Below are positions 25,258 to 35,119 of a stretch of 64,000 bases of DNA, piece by piece. A program made the translations under genes and the position numbers. Origin of the DNA: Alphaproteobacteria bacterium (GTDB lineage: Bacteria; Pseudomonadota; Alphaproteobacteria; Rs-D84); the NCBI GenBank assembly GCA_015062445.1, contig SUUQ01000001.1, positions 62,001 to 126,000 on the forward strand, written 5' to 3'. Each line of letters opens with the position of its first letter. Position 1 is the stretch's first letter. The notes under the pieces were generated by a model. The model ran no database searches, had not been told where the DNA came from, and was given only the letters and a program-made list of their open reading frames with translations.

Positions 25258-26337
25258 ATGATTAATACACTGACACTGACAGATTTCAGAAATCATCCTG
25301 CATGCCGTATCACAACATACGGCAAACGAAATATTATTATAACTGGACCAAATGGGGCAGGTAAAACAGCAATACTGGAGGCCGTATCACTGCTGGGGGG
25401 GGAACGGGGAATGCGGGGTGTGCAAATGTCTGATATCGCACGTTTTGCAGGAAATGGCGGTTTCGGTGTGGTTGCAAACCTGGGCGATGATACACAGATA
25501 TCAATTCAGTTTAATGGTGGCGATAATAACAGACGGGCAAAAATCGATAATGAAAATGCAAATCTGACAGACCTGGCCAAACTGATGCGTATCGTTTGGA
25601 TTACACCACGTGAAGACAGACTGTTCGTTGACAGCAGTGCAGACAGACGGGCATTCTTTGACAGGTTGGCAACCAGTTTCGACGCATCACATGCAGGACG
25701 CTGCGCAAAACTGAGCAAGTTGTTAAGCGAGCGGGCATTCGCACTGAAATCTGGGGCAGACACACGGTGGATTGATGCACTGGATGTGCAAATCGCAGGG
25801 GTCGCAGTCGCAATCGCAGCAGCACGTATCCAATATGCGGGGGAACTGAATTATTTCTTGAAAAACTGTGCGGTGTCGGTTAATGGAATTATCGAAAAAA
25901 TGCAAATCGATGGTATGTCCAGCGGTGATGCAGAAAGACAATATTTGGATTACCTGAAAAATAACAGAACACTGGTCGGTGATAAAATGATTCTGGACGG
26001 TCCACATAAATCTGATATGGGGGTGTTTAATAATGTTCTGAATCTGCCAGCATATCTGACCAGTACAGGACAACAAAAAACTGTACTGATGGAACTGATA
26101 CTGGCACATGCAAAACTGGTGCATACAAAAACAGGTAAAAAACCAATCATTTTACTGGACGAAGCGGCAGCACACCTGGATGACAATGCACGAAATAAAC
26201 TGTTCCAAGAACTGGGGGCGGCAGATGCACAGGTGTGGGCAACAGGACTGGATGTAAATATTTTCAAAAATGTACCTGATGCCGTATTTGTTGCTTGCCA
26301 GGACGGGGATATTAATAATATAGTAGTGGCGGAGTAA
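25258..26337 (+). CDS. recF: DNA replication and repair protein RecF
   Basis: SMC-like ATPase that helps load RecA at gaps. 359 residues. Begins INTLTLTDFRNH; Walker A GPNGAGKTA near residue 30; Walker B region with LLDEAAAHLD near 300. I start at 25258, excluding five upstream codons that lie in the promoter. Not next to dnaA, dnaN or gyrB here. Confidence 0.95.
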   Translation: MINTLTLTDFRNHPACRITTYGKRNIIITGPNGAGKTAILEAVSLLGGERGMRGVQMSDIARFAGNGGFGVVANLGDDTQISIQFNGGDNNRRAKIDNENANLTDLAKLMRIVWITPREDRLFVDSSADRRAFFDRLATSFDASHAGRCAKLSKLLSERAFALKSGADTRWIDALDVQIAGVAVAIAAARIQYAGELNYFLKNCAVSVNGIIEKMQIDGMSSGDAERQYLDYLKNNRTLVGDKMILDGPHKSDMGVFNNVLNLPAYLTSTGQQKTVLMELILAHAKLVHTKTGKKPIILLDEAAAHLDDNARNKLFQELGAADAQVWATGLDVNIFKNVPDAVFVACQDGDINNIVVAE

Positions 26338-26345
26338 AAATTATC

Positions 26346-26813
26346 ATGGCACGTATAGATTATCAAACATTATTGGATAACGCATTAAAGTCTGTCGTTA
26401 AGGATGCATTGGTGCACGCACAATTTAACGGACTGGGGGATGGAACACATTTCTTTATCACATTCCGTACACGAGACAATGGGGTCGTGTTGCCAGATTT
26501 CCTGCGAATCAGATACCCAGATTTAATGACAATCGTACTGCAATATTCATATAACAATCTGCATGTGTCAGATAAAGAATTTGGTGTACAACTGACATTT
26601 GATGGACGTCCATTTTTTATTCGAGTGCCATTTACTGCACTGGTCGAATTCAAAGACCCTTCGGTGGACTTTATGTTATCATTTCAAAACAAGGGGCAAC
26701 CAGCAGCTGCAGATAACGACATGGAACTGCCACTGGATGAAAAACCAGGAACAGTGCCAGACCCAGGCCGGGTGGTTTCATTGGATGAATTTAGAAAAAA
26801 TAAAAAGTATTAA
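26346..26813 (+). CDS. sspB: SspB-like ClpXP adaptor
   Basis: Delivers ssrA-tagged and other substrates to ClpXP. 155 residues. The SspB core is visible in IRYPDLMTIVLQYSYNNL, GVQLTFDGRPFFIRVPFTALVEFKDPSV and LSFQ. A flexible acidic tail ends in a short VVSLDEFRKNKK segment, the ClpX-binding type of tail seen in alphaproteobacterial SspB. Follows recF by 8 nt. Confidence 0.88.
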   Translation: MARIDYQTLLDNALKSVVKDALVHAQFNGLGDGTHFFITFRTRDNGVVLPDFLRIRYPDLMTIVLQYSYNNLHVSDKEFGVQLTFDGRPFFIRVPFTALVEFKDPSVDFMLSFQNKGQPAAADNDMELPLDEKPGTVPDPGRVVSLDEFRKNKKY

Positions 26814-26815
26814 AA

Positions 26816-26841
26816 AACACCGGCAAATGCCGGCGTTTTTG
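26816..26841. terminator. Bidirectional terminator between sspB and pheT
   Basis: ACCGGCA AA TGCCGGC stem with T runs. Confidence 0.75.
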
Positions 26842-26844
26842 TTT

Positions 26845-29148
26845 TTATCTGTCACGGATTTTTGCATTGCACTTTTTTTCAACCAACTGTATTACAGATT
26901 CTTGCAGTGACAATAAATCAGAATCTGACATGTTATCGTTTGGCTGAATCGTTATTGTAAATGCAATCGATTTTGTGCCGTCATTCATATCAAACGCATC
27001 AAATACAACAACGTCTGTTATACGATTGTCGGCACTGCGGGCAACAGATGTTAATTTATCAGCCATCGTGTCTGCAGATACAATAAATGCAAAATCACGT
27101 GTTATTGGTTGAAATTCTGATAAAGCGGGCTGGCGGCCACAACGCATGGCCGGCAATACAGAAATATCATCAACAATCGCAATTACTGTGTTCGTCTTGA
27201 TACGCAATTTTTTCGCAACAGACGGATGCAATTCACCAAATTCTGCAATCTTCTTTTTGCCCTGCATTAACGCACCATAACGATATGGATGCGCCCAACG
27301 TGGTGCATTGTCAGACGATACTGTAAAACGTTGACCCGACATCAGGGCGATTAAGTCTGCCTTGACATCATATATATCAACACTGCGATTGCGGCCTGTC
27401 CAATGCTTTGGCGATGTGGCGCCCGTTCTGACAATTGCAACCTGGGTGTGCTGCTGCCCAGGCATATCACCATCAAAAACAGTTCCCAATTCAAACAGGT
27501 TCAAGTCTGGATAACCACGTTTTTCGTTATTTGATACCGCAGACAATAATCCGTACAGCAACCCATTGCGCATCGTGTCATAGTCCGATGTTATCGGATT
27601 TGCAATTTTTATATTAGGTCTGTCTGACAATAACTGTTCAATCGACAAATTGCCAAAACCAAATGAACGACACTCGTTCAAGCCACGGGATGATAACAAT
27701 TTCTTGATATCAATTTCATGCGTGTCATGTGGACGGGCATCGCCAATCGTATGGCCAGACGATGTCGCAATACGTTCATAACCATAAATACGCATCAGGT
27801 CTGCAACAATCGTTTCTGGAATATCGATATCAACACGTGATGTGTGCGGTGTTATAAGCCAACCAGATTCAGACACATCGACCCTGTGCCCCAGGGCAGT
27901 TAAAATATCACGCTGGGTATCAGCAGGCATTTCTATGCCGGTCTTGATCAAGAAATAGTTCGGATTGTATTTTATCTGTTTTTCAAATGGGGCATCTGTG
28001 CCAGCAGCAAATGTACCAACAATATCACCACCACATGCATCCATTATAATCTGGGCGGCACGCATGGCGGCAACACCTGTTATTGTTGGATCAATGCCAC
28101 GTTCATAGCGATATGATGCATCAGTGGATATCCCCAATCTTTTTGCAGATTTACGAACAGACACGGGGTCAAAGTATGCAGATTCCAGAATTATGTTCTG
28201 GGTCGTGTCCGTTGTCGATGCACGCATACCACCAATAACACCCGCCAATGCCAAAATGCCATCATTATCAGCAATAACCATGTCATTTTCGGTCAATTCG
28301 TGCCCATTCCCAAACAAGTCTGTAAAGACTTCGCCAGATTTGGCCATACGTACAACAATATCACCATGAACCGCATCCGCATCAAAGCAATGCATGGGTT
28401 GCGCCATGTCATAACAAATATAGTTCGTTGCGTCCACAGGTGCATTTTTCGGATTTATACCAATCGCAGCCAATCGTGATGCAATTCTGGTATTGCTGGG
28501 GCGGACCGTTACACCATGAATTTCAATCATTTTATATGCACGACATTTGTCTGTCTTTATCAAAACAGAACGGTCTGCAGGTTTATTTTCAAATTCTGGG
28601 TCCGTTGGTGTCAGATATTCGCCAATCCCAGATGCAGATAAATCACGTACAATGCCACGAACAGATAAATAGTCTGGACGATTTGGGGTGATACCTGCAT
28701 CAAATACAGTCTTGACATCAATCACAGGTGTACCAACAACCGTATCCGATGGCAATTCAATAATACCACTGTGGTCATCACCAATCCCCAGTTCACGTGA
28801 TGAACACATCATACCGTCTGACAACACACCACGCAATTTACCAGATTTGATTTCCATACCACCAACAACACAACCAGGTACCGCCAAGGCAGATATCAAC
28901 CCCACACGAGCATTTGGTGCACCACATACAACCTGACGCAGGGTGCCGGTGCCATCATCAACCATCAACACATGCAAATGGTCACTGTTTTCATGCGGTT
29001 TACATTCTACAATGCGGGCCGCAATCGGTGCAATTGGCGATATAACTTCGTCTACCTCGAGACCAGTGCAGGTCAATTTGTCTGCAATCGCATCGGCCGA
29101 TGCGTCTGTCTTTAAATACTCGGTCAACCAATCATATGTCCATTTCAT
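26845..29148 (-). CDS. pheT: Phenylalanyl-tRNA synthetase beta subunit
   Basis: Forms the alpha2-beta2 PheRS. 767 residues: an N-terminal tRNA-binding OB fold (ARIVECKPHENSDHLHVLMV), the B3/B4 editing region, the B5 domain and a C-terminal anticodon-binding fold ending at VIQLVEKKCNAKIRDR. Gap to pheS is 17 nt. Confidence 0.96.
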   Translation of the reverse strand: MKWTYDWLTEYLKTDASADAIADKLTCTGLEVDEVISPIAPIAARIVECKPHENSDHLHVLMVDDGTGTLRQVVCGAPNARVGLISALAVPGCVVGGMEIKSGKLRGVLSDGMMCSSRELGIGDDHSGIIELPSDTVVGTPVIDVKTVFDAGITPNRPDYLSVRGIVRDLSASGIGEYLTPTDPEFENKPADRSVLIKTDKCRAYKMIEIHGVTVRPSNTRIASRLAAIGINPKNAPVDATNYICYDMAQPMHCFDADAVHGDIVVRMAKSGEVFTDLFGNGHELTENDMVIADNDGILALAGVIGGMRASTTDTTQNIILESAYFDPVSVRKSAKRLGISTDASYRYERGIDPTITGVAAMRAAQIIMDACGGDIVGTFAAGTDAPFEKQIKYNPNYFLIKTGIEMPADTQRDILTALGHRVDVSESGWLITPHTSRVDIDIPETIVADLMRIYGYERIATSSGHTIGDARPHDTHEIDIKKLLSSRGLNECRSFGFGNLSIEQLLSDRPNIKIANPITSDYDTMRNGLLYGLLSAVSNNEKRGYPDLNLFELGTVFDGDMPGQQHTQVAIVRTGATSPKHWTGRNRSVDIYDVKADLIALMSGQRFTVSSDNAPRWAHPYRYGALMQGKKKIAEFGELHPSVAKKLRIKTNTVIAIVDDISVLPAMRCGRQPALSEFQPITRDFAFIVSADTMADKLTSVARSADNRITDVVVFDAFDMNDGTKSIAFTITIQPNDNMSDSDLLSLQESVIQLVEKKCNAKIRDR

Positions 29149-29165
29149 TTTTTATTCCCCCGTTT

Positions 29166-30113
29166 TTAGAACCCAGCACTTTTTAACCAGCGCACATCAT
29201 TGTTATACAAATCACGCAAATCAGGCAGATTATATTTTAACATCGCCAATCTGTCCCAACCAAAACCAAAGGCAAAACCCTGGTACACATCTGGGTCAAT
29301 GCCACAATTGCGCAGTACGTTCGGATGAACCATGCCCGCCCCCATAAGTTCTAGCCATTTGTCGTTTTTCCATTTCATGTCAACCTCGATAGACGGATCA
29401 GTAAATGGAAAATAAGATGGGCGAATACGCAATTCTATGTTGTCCAATTCAAAAAAGCGGGATAAAAATGCACGAATGTCCGCAATCAAGTCTGACATCG
29501 TTATGTTTTTATCAATATATAAACCTTCGATTTGACCAAACATTGGACCATGGGTTGCATCCCATTCTTTGCGATACGTAGACCCAACACCAAACATTTT
29601 AATCGGTACACCATCACGTTCCATTGCACGAATCTGAATCGCAGATGTCTGGGTACGCAACACGTTGCCGTTTGGTAAAAAGAATGTGTCCTGCATATCA
29701 CGGGCAGGATGATAGGCCGGTGTATTTAATGCCGTAAAATTGTGCCAATCATCTTCGATTTCTGGGCCGGTATACATCGTATAGCCAAACGATTCCAATA
29801 TGTGCGATATTGTAGATAAACTGTGTGTCAAAGGGTGCAATGTACCACGATTTTCAGCCATTGGATTTAACGAGACATCCAATTTCTGTTTCTGCAGCCC
29901 AGCCATTAAAACTGCATTTTCAATTTCTGTTTGACGTGTTTTGAATAATTCACGCAAAAACTGGTTTTCCTGGTTCAGTGCCGCACGGGCATCATTGTCC
30001 AAATTCTTCATATCACGCAGACGCATGGTCATTGTGCCATTTTTACCAAAGGTTGCAGTGTATAATGCCTGCAAATCTTCCAATGTGTTTATATTCTTTA
30101 TTTGTTCGTGCAT
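29166..30113 (-). CDS. pheS: Phenylalanyl-tRNA synthetase alpha subunit
   Basis: Class II catalytic subunit. 315 residues, slightly shorter at the N terminus than average. Motif 2 is FGVGSTYRKEWDATHGPMFGQ minus its first residue (GSTYRKEWDATH visible), and motif 3 is FGFGWDRLAMLKYNLPDLR. Separated from rplT by an intrinsic terminator, so either an internal promoter or readthrough feeds pheST. Confidence 0.95.
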   Translation of the reverse strand: MHEQIKNINTLEDLQALYTATFGKNGTMTMRLRDMKNLDNDARAALNQENQFLRELFKTRQTEIENAVLMAGLQKQKLDVSLNPMAENRGTLHPLTHSLSTISHILESFGYTMYTGPEIEDDWHNFTALNTPAYHPARDMQDTFFLPNGNVLRTQTSAIQIRAMERDGVPIKMFGVGSTYRKEWDATHGPMFGQIEGLYIDKNITMSDLIADIRAFLSRFFELDNIELRIRPSYFPFTDPSIEVDMKWKNDKWLELMGAGMVHPNVLRNCGIDPDVYQGFAFGFGWDRLAMLKYNLPDLRDLYNNDVRWLKSAGF

Positions 30114-30132
30114 GTCTTTTTACCTTAAACTG

Positions 30133-30158
30133 AAAAAAAAGCCGTCATGTGACGGCCT
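30133..30158 (-). terminator. Terminator between rplT and pheS
   Basis: GCCGTC ACAT GACGGC followed by eight Ts on the minus strand. Confidence 0.8.
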
Positions 30159-30194
30159 TTATTATTACAAAACAGATACCCCGCCGACAAGGTA

Positions 30195-30563
30195 TTATTT
30201 ACTTTCGGCAGAAATAAATCGTTTCGCTGTGTCAACCAATTTGACGAAGTTTGCATCACCTGCATATGCCATTTCGGCCAGAACCTTGCGGTCCAGGGCA
30301 ATGCCGGCCTTTTTCAAGCCGTTCATAAACTGGCTGTAAGTCATACCATTTGCACGTACCGCAGCATTAATGCGGACAATCCACAAACCACGAAATTCAC
30401 GTTTTTTAACACGTCTGTCACGGTATGCGTACTGACCTGCCTTTTCTGTCTTTTCACGGGCGGCACGATATGTTGAATGATGACGGCCCAGGTACCCCTT
30501 GGCACGCGCCAATATTTTATTATGTTTTTGTTTTACGGTTGTTCCGCGTTTAACTCTTGCCAT
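30195..30563 (-). CDS. rplT: 50S ribosomal protein L20
   Basis: Early-assembly 23S rRNA binder. 122 residues, with the basic N terminus [19 protein letters not shown] and [13 protein letters not shown]20 also represses its own operon in many bacteria. Follows rpmI by 13 nt; infC is not upstream. Confidence 0.98.
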   Translation of the reverse strand: MARVKRGTTVKQKHNKILARAKGYLGRHHSTYRAAREKTEKAGQYAYRDRRVKKREFRGLWIVRINAAVRANGMTYSQFMNGLKKAGIALDRKVLAEMAYAGDANFVKLVDTAKRFISAESK

Positions 30564-30576
30564 GACTTATACCCCC

Positions 30577-30780
30577 TTATTTCAAACCGTATGGCGCCAA
30601 GATTTTCGCCTGACCCATCATGTTTTCGTTCAGATACTGTGGTTTTGCACCCGCTTTGTTCGCACGTGCAGACTTTTTACGCAACAGTTTCTTGTGAGAG
30701 TTACGTGCAACACGGATTTTCCCAGTCGCAGTCATAGAAGCGCGCTTTTTCAAGTACGACTTTGTCTTTAATTTTGGCAT
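30577..30780 (-). CDS. rpmI: 50S ribosomal protein L35
   Basis: 67 residues, family-standard: begins MPKLKTKSYLKKRASMTATG and has the basic core KLLRKKSARANKA. AAGGA precedes the start. First gene of the rpmI-rplT unit. Confidence 0.98.
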   Translation of the reverse strand: MPKLKTKSYLKKRASMTATGKIRVARNSHKKLLRKKSARANKAGAKPQYLNENMMGQAKILAPYGLK

Positions 30781-30885
30781 TTTATATCCTTTTGATTTTA
30801 AGATAGTTTTTATGGCCTGATGGCAATGCCTGCCACTTTGACCAGGTACTATTTTGGCATAAATAAAACAAAAATCAAGTTTTTA

Positions 30886-30914
30886 TTGAATATCTGACTT
30901 TTAAGGGGTAAAGT
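30886..30914 (+). promoter_or_regulatory. Promoter of the mreC operon, implying a leaderless mRNA
   Basis: TTGAAT, 17 nt, TAAAGT; ATG of mreC lies 9 nt after the -10, with no Shine-Dalgarno sequence in range. Confidence 0.5.
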
Positions 30915-30922
30915 ATCCCACA

Positions 30923-31747
30923 ATGAAGACAAATAAAGCATCATCCAGATTATACCCAATCATTCGGGCAGCCGCAGCCGCAGCCGTGCTGCCAGTGCTG
31001 TTCATTTATATCATGATTGCAAAACCAGACTATGCATTAATGAATGCGCTGGGGCATGTTGTCGTGCCGGTCGCACAGGTCGTGGGTGATGTCGTAACCT
31101 GGCCGTTCAGGGTCATCGCAAACGCATTTGATGGGATTATGCAAATATCGGTGCTGAGGGCGGAAAACCAAGAACTGAGAGCAAGATTAGATGCGGCATT
31201 GATTGATAAAAACCTGTGCGATGTCGCAATCGCAGATAATAAAAAACTGGAGAACGAACTTAACCTGGTCAAGGCACAACCATATGATGCAATTATCGCA
31301 GATGTTATTCACGATAACAGCACAATGGGACATAATACATTTATTATTAATCGGGGACAAAATGACGGGGTTATCGCAGATATGGTGGTCGCAACAACTG
31401 ATATGATGTTGGCAGGGGTTGTTATAGATTCTGCCAATAACTTTGCACGGGTGCGGGCACTGACAGATTCTGATACAAATATCGCCGTCAGAATCGCAGG
31501 GACAGATGTGTATGGTTTTATGACAGGAAATGGTTCAAAACATCCAACACTGGGGTTCTTTAGCAACCCAAACTTTCAGCCGGTTGCAGGTGTAAAGCTG
31601 GTGACCAGCAATATATCTGGTGTATTGCCAGCAGGACTGATGGTTGGCGAAATGCAGGATGATACAGATGTTAATGTCGTTAAACATAATCAAATTTCCA
31701 GGGTTATGGTACTGAAATTCAATACACCACAAAATGAATACAGATGA
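30923..31747 (+). CDS. mreC: Rod-shape protein MreC
   Basis: Periplasmic scaffold of the elongasome. 274 residues: a signal anchor at about 12-32, a coiled coil near 70-120, and the two beta-barrel lobes containing NTFIINRGQNDGVIADMVV and LVTSNISGVLPAGLMVG. The last 4 nt overlap mreD. Confidence 0.93.
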   Translation: MKTNKASSRLYPIIRAAAAAAVLPVLFIYIMIAKPDYALMNALGHVVVPVAQVVGDVVTWPFRVIANAFDGIMQISVLRAENQELRARLDAALIDKNLCDVAIADNKKLENELNLVKAQPYDAIIADVIHDNSTMGHNTFIINRGQNDGVIADMVVATTDMMLAGVVIDSANNFARVRALTDSDTNIAVRIAGTDVYGFMTGNGSKHPTLGFFSNPNFQPVAGVKLVTSNISGVLPAGLMVGEMQDDTDVNVVKHNQISRVMVLKFNTPQNEYR

Positions 31748-32196
31748 AATATAATTTGTTAAAATTTTTACAGACTGCGTTCCCGTTTTTATTAACAATC
31801 GGACTGTGGCGGTGCGCACACCCAATTTGGAACCCGGGTGGTATTCTGGCAATCATTCCAATATTTTACTGTTCTTTTGTGCGGCCAACACAGTGGTTTC
31901 CACTGTTTTGTGTTATTATGTGCATTTGTTTGGATTATAATTTCGAAACTGTTTGTTTTTGGTTGGCGATATATTGTTTTTGCTGTGCCGTGAACGGATT
32001 TCAAAACTGGATTGATATCACACATGTTGACCATGATGCGTTTGTGATTTTTGCGTTCGTGGTACTGTGTGCAATTCTGATGCAAATTATCGCAAATTTT
32101 ACATGGGTTAATATCGCAAAAGGTATGTGGATAATACTGGTAATGCTGGTGATGTATAAACCATGTGTGTGGATGATTAAAAAGGTGCAGAAATGA
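31744..32196 (+). CDS. mreD: Rod-shape protein MreD
   Basis: Polytopic partner of MreC. 150 residues, about five hydrophobic segments, and unusually rich in Cys and Trp. Sequence similarity to MreD is weak, as is normal for this family. The identification rests on size, topology and location between mreC and mrdA, overlapping both. Confidence 0.8.
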   Translation: MKYNLLKFLQTAFPFLLTIGLWRCAHPIWNPGGILAIIPIFYCSFVRPTQWFPLFCVIMCICLDYNFETVCFWLAIYCFCCAVNGFQNWIDITHVDHDAFVIFAFVVLCAILMQIIANFTWVNIAKGMWIILVMLVMYKPCVWMIKKVQK

Positions 32197-33968
32197 TTGA
32201 TACAGAAGTTTCACGTACCTTTGACAGACGCAGTGCATTGTTCCTGGGCGCAGGGGCGGTGCTGACATCTGTGTTGGTGATGCGTATGCTGCAGATGCAG
32301 TTGTTTAATTATCAGGACTATAAAAAGAAAAGCGAAAATAACTCGTTCCGTATTCAAATCGATATGCCAGAACGTGGAAAAATATTAAGCAGAAACAATA
32401 CACCAATTTCACGTGATGTGCAAATTTACAGAATATATATCATACCAGAAGAAGCATATGATATCGATGAATTGGTCAATACAGTTGCAATCGAATTAAA
32501 TCTGAAACAGAAAAAAGTCGATAAAATCCGGGCAAAAATAAAAAAACAAATGAAGTTCCAACCTGTGTTGGTTAGCGAAAATACAGACTGGAACACATTG
32601 GCAAAGTTACAGGCAAAAAATCTGGCGGGACTGCATGTAGAAAGCGGGTATGCACGTGTGTATGAACTGGGGCCGGCAGGGGCACAAATATTTGGATATG
32701 TGGGCGATCCTGCAAAACCTGTGCCAAACGCACCGTTCTTGACCACAGGTATCACAGGACTGGAAAAACGTTTTAACGATAGTATGAAAGGGGTCGCAGG
32801 ACAGACCGTGATGATTACAAACGCAGTTGGACGTATCACAGGCGAAGATAAATCACAATTCGTACCACCAATTGTCGGTGATAACCTGAAAACAACAATC
32901 AGCGATAATGCACAACGGGTTTTATATGATGCATTAACACAGCACAGGTCAGGTTGTGGGGTGGCACTGGATATCAGAACAGGCGATATTTTGGCAATGG
33001 TGTCAACCCCCAGTTTTGACCCAAATCTGTTCCGACAAGATGATGGCGATGAATATATTGATAATCTGAGGGCAGATATCGCAAAACCTTTTATGAACAA
33101 GGCAATAGAAGGACAATATCCACCGGGCTCGACATTCAAAATCGTGGTGGCATTGGCCGCACTGGAAGCGGGCGCAATAAACCCAAAAGAAAAAATATTC
33201 TGTCCGGGATATTGGGACTATGGCGACAGGCGTTATCACTGTTGGGAACACAAAGGACATGGGAAAGTCGACCTGGCAGGGGCATTGCAACACTCGTGCG
33301 ATATCTATTTCTATCAGATTGCGTTGCGTATCGGTATTGATGCAATCAAAGATATGGCTGTGCGACTGGGGTTCACAGAAAAGTTTATGGATGATATGTT
33401 GTCACGTGAAATGGGCGGTGTTATGCCAGATAGATACTGGAAAGAAAAAAATATCGGATACAGGTGGGTACATGGCGATACCGTTATTTCTGGTATCGGG
33501 CAAGGATTCATTTTGGCAAACTGTCTGCAACTGGCCGTTATGATGGCACGGACTGCGTCAAACAAGCAGGTCGTCCCCAGGTTAATCACAGATAGCAAGG
33601 TACCAAAATTCAAATCAATGAATCTGCAACAGAAAAATATTCAGGCGGTGTTGCAGGGACTGGAATTAGTATTGAAAAAAGGCGGTACCGCAGTCGGCAG
33701 CGCAATTAATGTAAACGGTATGCGTATGGGCGGAAAAACAGGTACTTCACAGGTGCGCAGCATTTCAAAAAAAGAACGTGAAAGCGGGGTTCTGACAAAC
33801 GAACAATTGCAGTGGCATATGCGAAACCATGGACTGTTTGTAGGATATGCACCCACCGATAAACCAAAATATGCAGTATGTGTTGTAACAGAACACGCAG
33901 GGGGCAGTGGACCTGCAGCAAGAACCGCAGCAAAACTGATGAAAGAACTGTTAACAGGGAACGTATAA
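32193..33968 (+). CDS. mrdA: Penicillin-binding protein 2 (peptidoglycan transpeptidase)
   Basis: Monofunctional elongasome transpeptidase. 591 residues: membrane anchor near 18-36, pedestal domain, then the catalytic domain. The active-site motif SxxK is in PPGSTFKIV near residue 312, the second motif is HSCD, and KTG is in GGKTGTSQ near 515. Confidence 0.95.
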   Translation: MIDTEVSRTFDRRSALFLGAGAVLTSVLVMRMLQMQLFNYQDYKKKSENNSFRIQIDMPERGKILSRNNTPISRDVQIYRIYIIPEEAYDIDELVNTVAIELNLKQKKVDKIRAKIKKQMKFQPVLVSENTDWNTLAKLQAKNLAGLHVESGYARVYELGPAGAQIFGYVGDPAKPVPNAPFLTTGITGLEKRFNDSMKGVAGQTVMITNAVGRITGEDKSQFVPPIVGDNLKTTISDNAQRVLYDALTQHRSGCGVALDIRTGDILAMVSTPSFDPNLFRQDDGDEYIDNLRADIAKPFMNKAIEGQYPPGSTFKIVVALAALEAGAINPKEKIFCPGYWDYGDRRYHCWEHKGHGKVDLAGALQHSCDIYFYQIALRIGIDAIKDMAVRLGFTEKFMDDMLSREMGGVMPDRYWKEKNIGYRWVHGDTVISGIGQGFILANCLQLAVMMARTASNKQVVPRLITDSKVPKFKSMNLQQKNIQAVLQGLELVLKKGGTAVGSAINVNGMRMGGKTGTSQVRSISKKERESGVLTNEQLQWHMRNHGLFVGYAPTDKPKYAVCVVTEHAGGSGPAARTAAKLMKELLTGNV

Positions 33969-33969
33969 A

Positions 33970-35115
33970 ATGGCACGACAAACACGTGTATCAAACGCAA
34001 ATATGATGACACTGTCTGAAAAGTTAGGACGCTTTTCATTGGGGATGTTTGTGCCAATGTGTATGGTGCTGGCGGTGTCAATTGTGGTGCTGTATTCGGC
34101 AGGTGGGGGAAACTGGAAACCATTTGCATTGTCACAACTGATGAAAATTATACTGGGGTTTGTGGTGTTCTTTTTCGCAGCATTTACAAATATAAAAACA
34201 TGGATAAAGTCTGCGTATCTGATTTATGCGGTGGCATTAATCATGATTATCTTGGTCACATTTGTTGGACACACAGGTATGGGGGCCCAGCGATGGTTAA
34301 ACCTGGGGATTATTCATATACAGCCATCAGAACTGATTAAAATTGCGCTGGTGCTGGCATTGGCACGATATTTTGCATGGTTTAATTCTGTGGAACTGTC
34401 ACAGTTCAAAAACTATCTGGTGCCGGGGCTGATGCTGCTGGTGCCGTTCGGACTGATTGTGGCACAGCCGGATTTAGGGACAGCTTTATCACTGGGGATG
34501 ATTACAGTTGGGGTGTTCTATATCGTTGGGGCAAATAAAAAATGGTTCATTATCGCAGCAATACTGGGGTTGATGGCGGCACCTGCAATTTGGTATGGGG
34601 GACTGCACGACTATCAGCGGGGACGGATTATTACACTGTTCAACCCAGACAGCGACTTGCAAGGCGCAGGTTATCAGATAAACCAGGCAAAAATCGCATT
34701 CGGCAGTGGCGGTATGACTGGCAAAGGGTATATGCAGGGCTCGCAATCACAACAATCGTTCCTGCCAGAAAAACAAACAGACTTTATTTTCACTATGCTG
34801 GGCGAAGAATTTGGATTTATTGGTGCGTTCGGGTTGTTGATGATTTATACATGGACGGTGGTCGTACTGTTCTGGGCGGCAAAAAAATGCAGAAACAGAT
34901 TTGGGCAACTGATTTGCTTTGGTTTTATGTTGAACTTTTTTGTTTATTATTTTATAAATATCTCGATGGTTTTGGGTTTACTGCCGACGGTGGGGGTGCC
35001 GTTGCCACTGATGTCGTTCGGAGGCAGCAGCTTGCTATCACTGATGTTCGGATTCGGTTTATGCCAAAACGCATACATTCACAAAGACCAACAATTATCT
35101 GCAAAGGGGAGTTAA
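33970..35115 (+). CDS. rodA: Peptidoglycan polymerase RodA (SEDS family)
   Basis: SEDS glycosyltransferase that pairs with PBP2. 381 residues with about ten membrane segments. SEDS hallmarks include GAQRWLNLGIIHIQPSELIK, QPDLGTALSL and the C-terminal GLLPTVGVPLPLMSFGGSS minus nothing essential. Starts one base after mrdA ends. Confidence 0.96.
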   Translation: MARQTRVSNANMMTLSEKLGRFSLGMFVPMCMVLAVSIVVLYSAGGGNWKPFALSQLMKIILGFVVFFFAAFTNIKTWIKSAYLIYAVALIMIILVTFVGHTGMGAQRWLNLGIIHIQPSELIKIALVLALARYFAWFNSVELSQFKNYLVPGLMLLVPFGLIVAQPDLGTALSLGMITVGVFYIVGANKKWFIIAAILGLMAAPAIWYGGLHDYQRGRIITLFNPDSDLQGAGYQINQAKIAFGSGGMTGKGYMQGSQSQQSFLPEKQTDFIFTMLGEEFGFIGAFGLLMIYTWTVVVLFWAAKKCRNRFGQLICFGFMLNFFVYYFINISMVLGLLPTVGVPLPLMSFGGSSLLSLMFGFGLCQNAYIHKDQQLSAKGS

Positions 35116-35119
35116 GGAT

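Noticed and set aside
30133-30160. Phe leader peptide (MTAFFSV) for pheS
   Set aside because: The frame lies inside the terminator and its U tract, which creates Phe codons by chance; no antiterminator was found.
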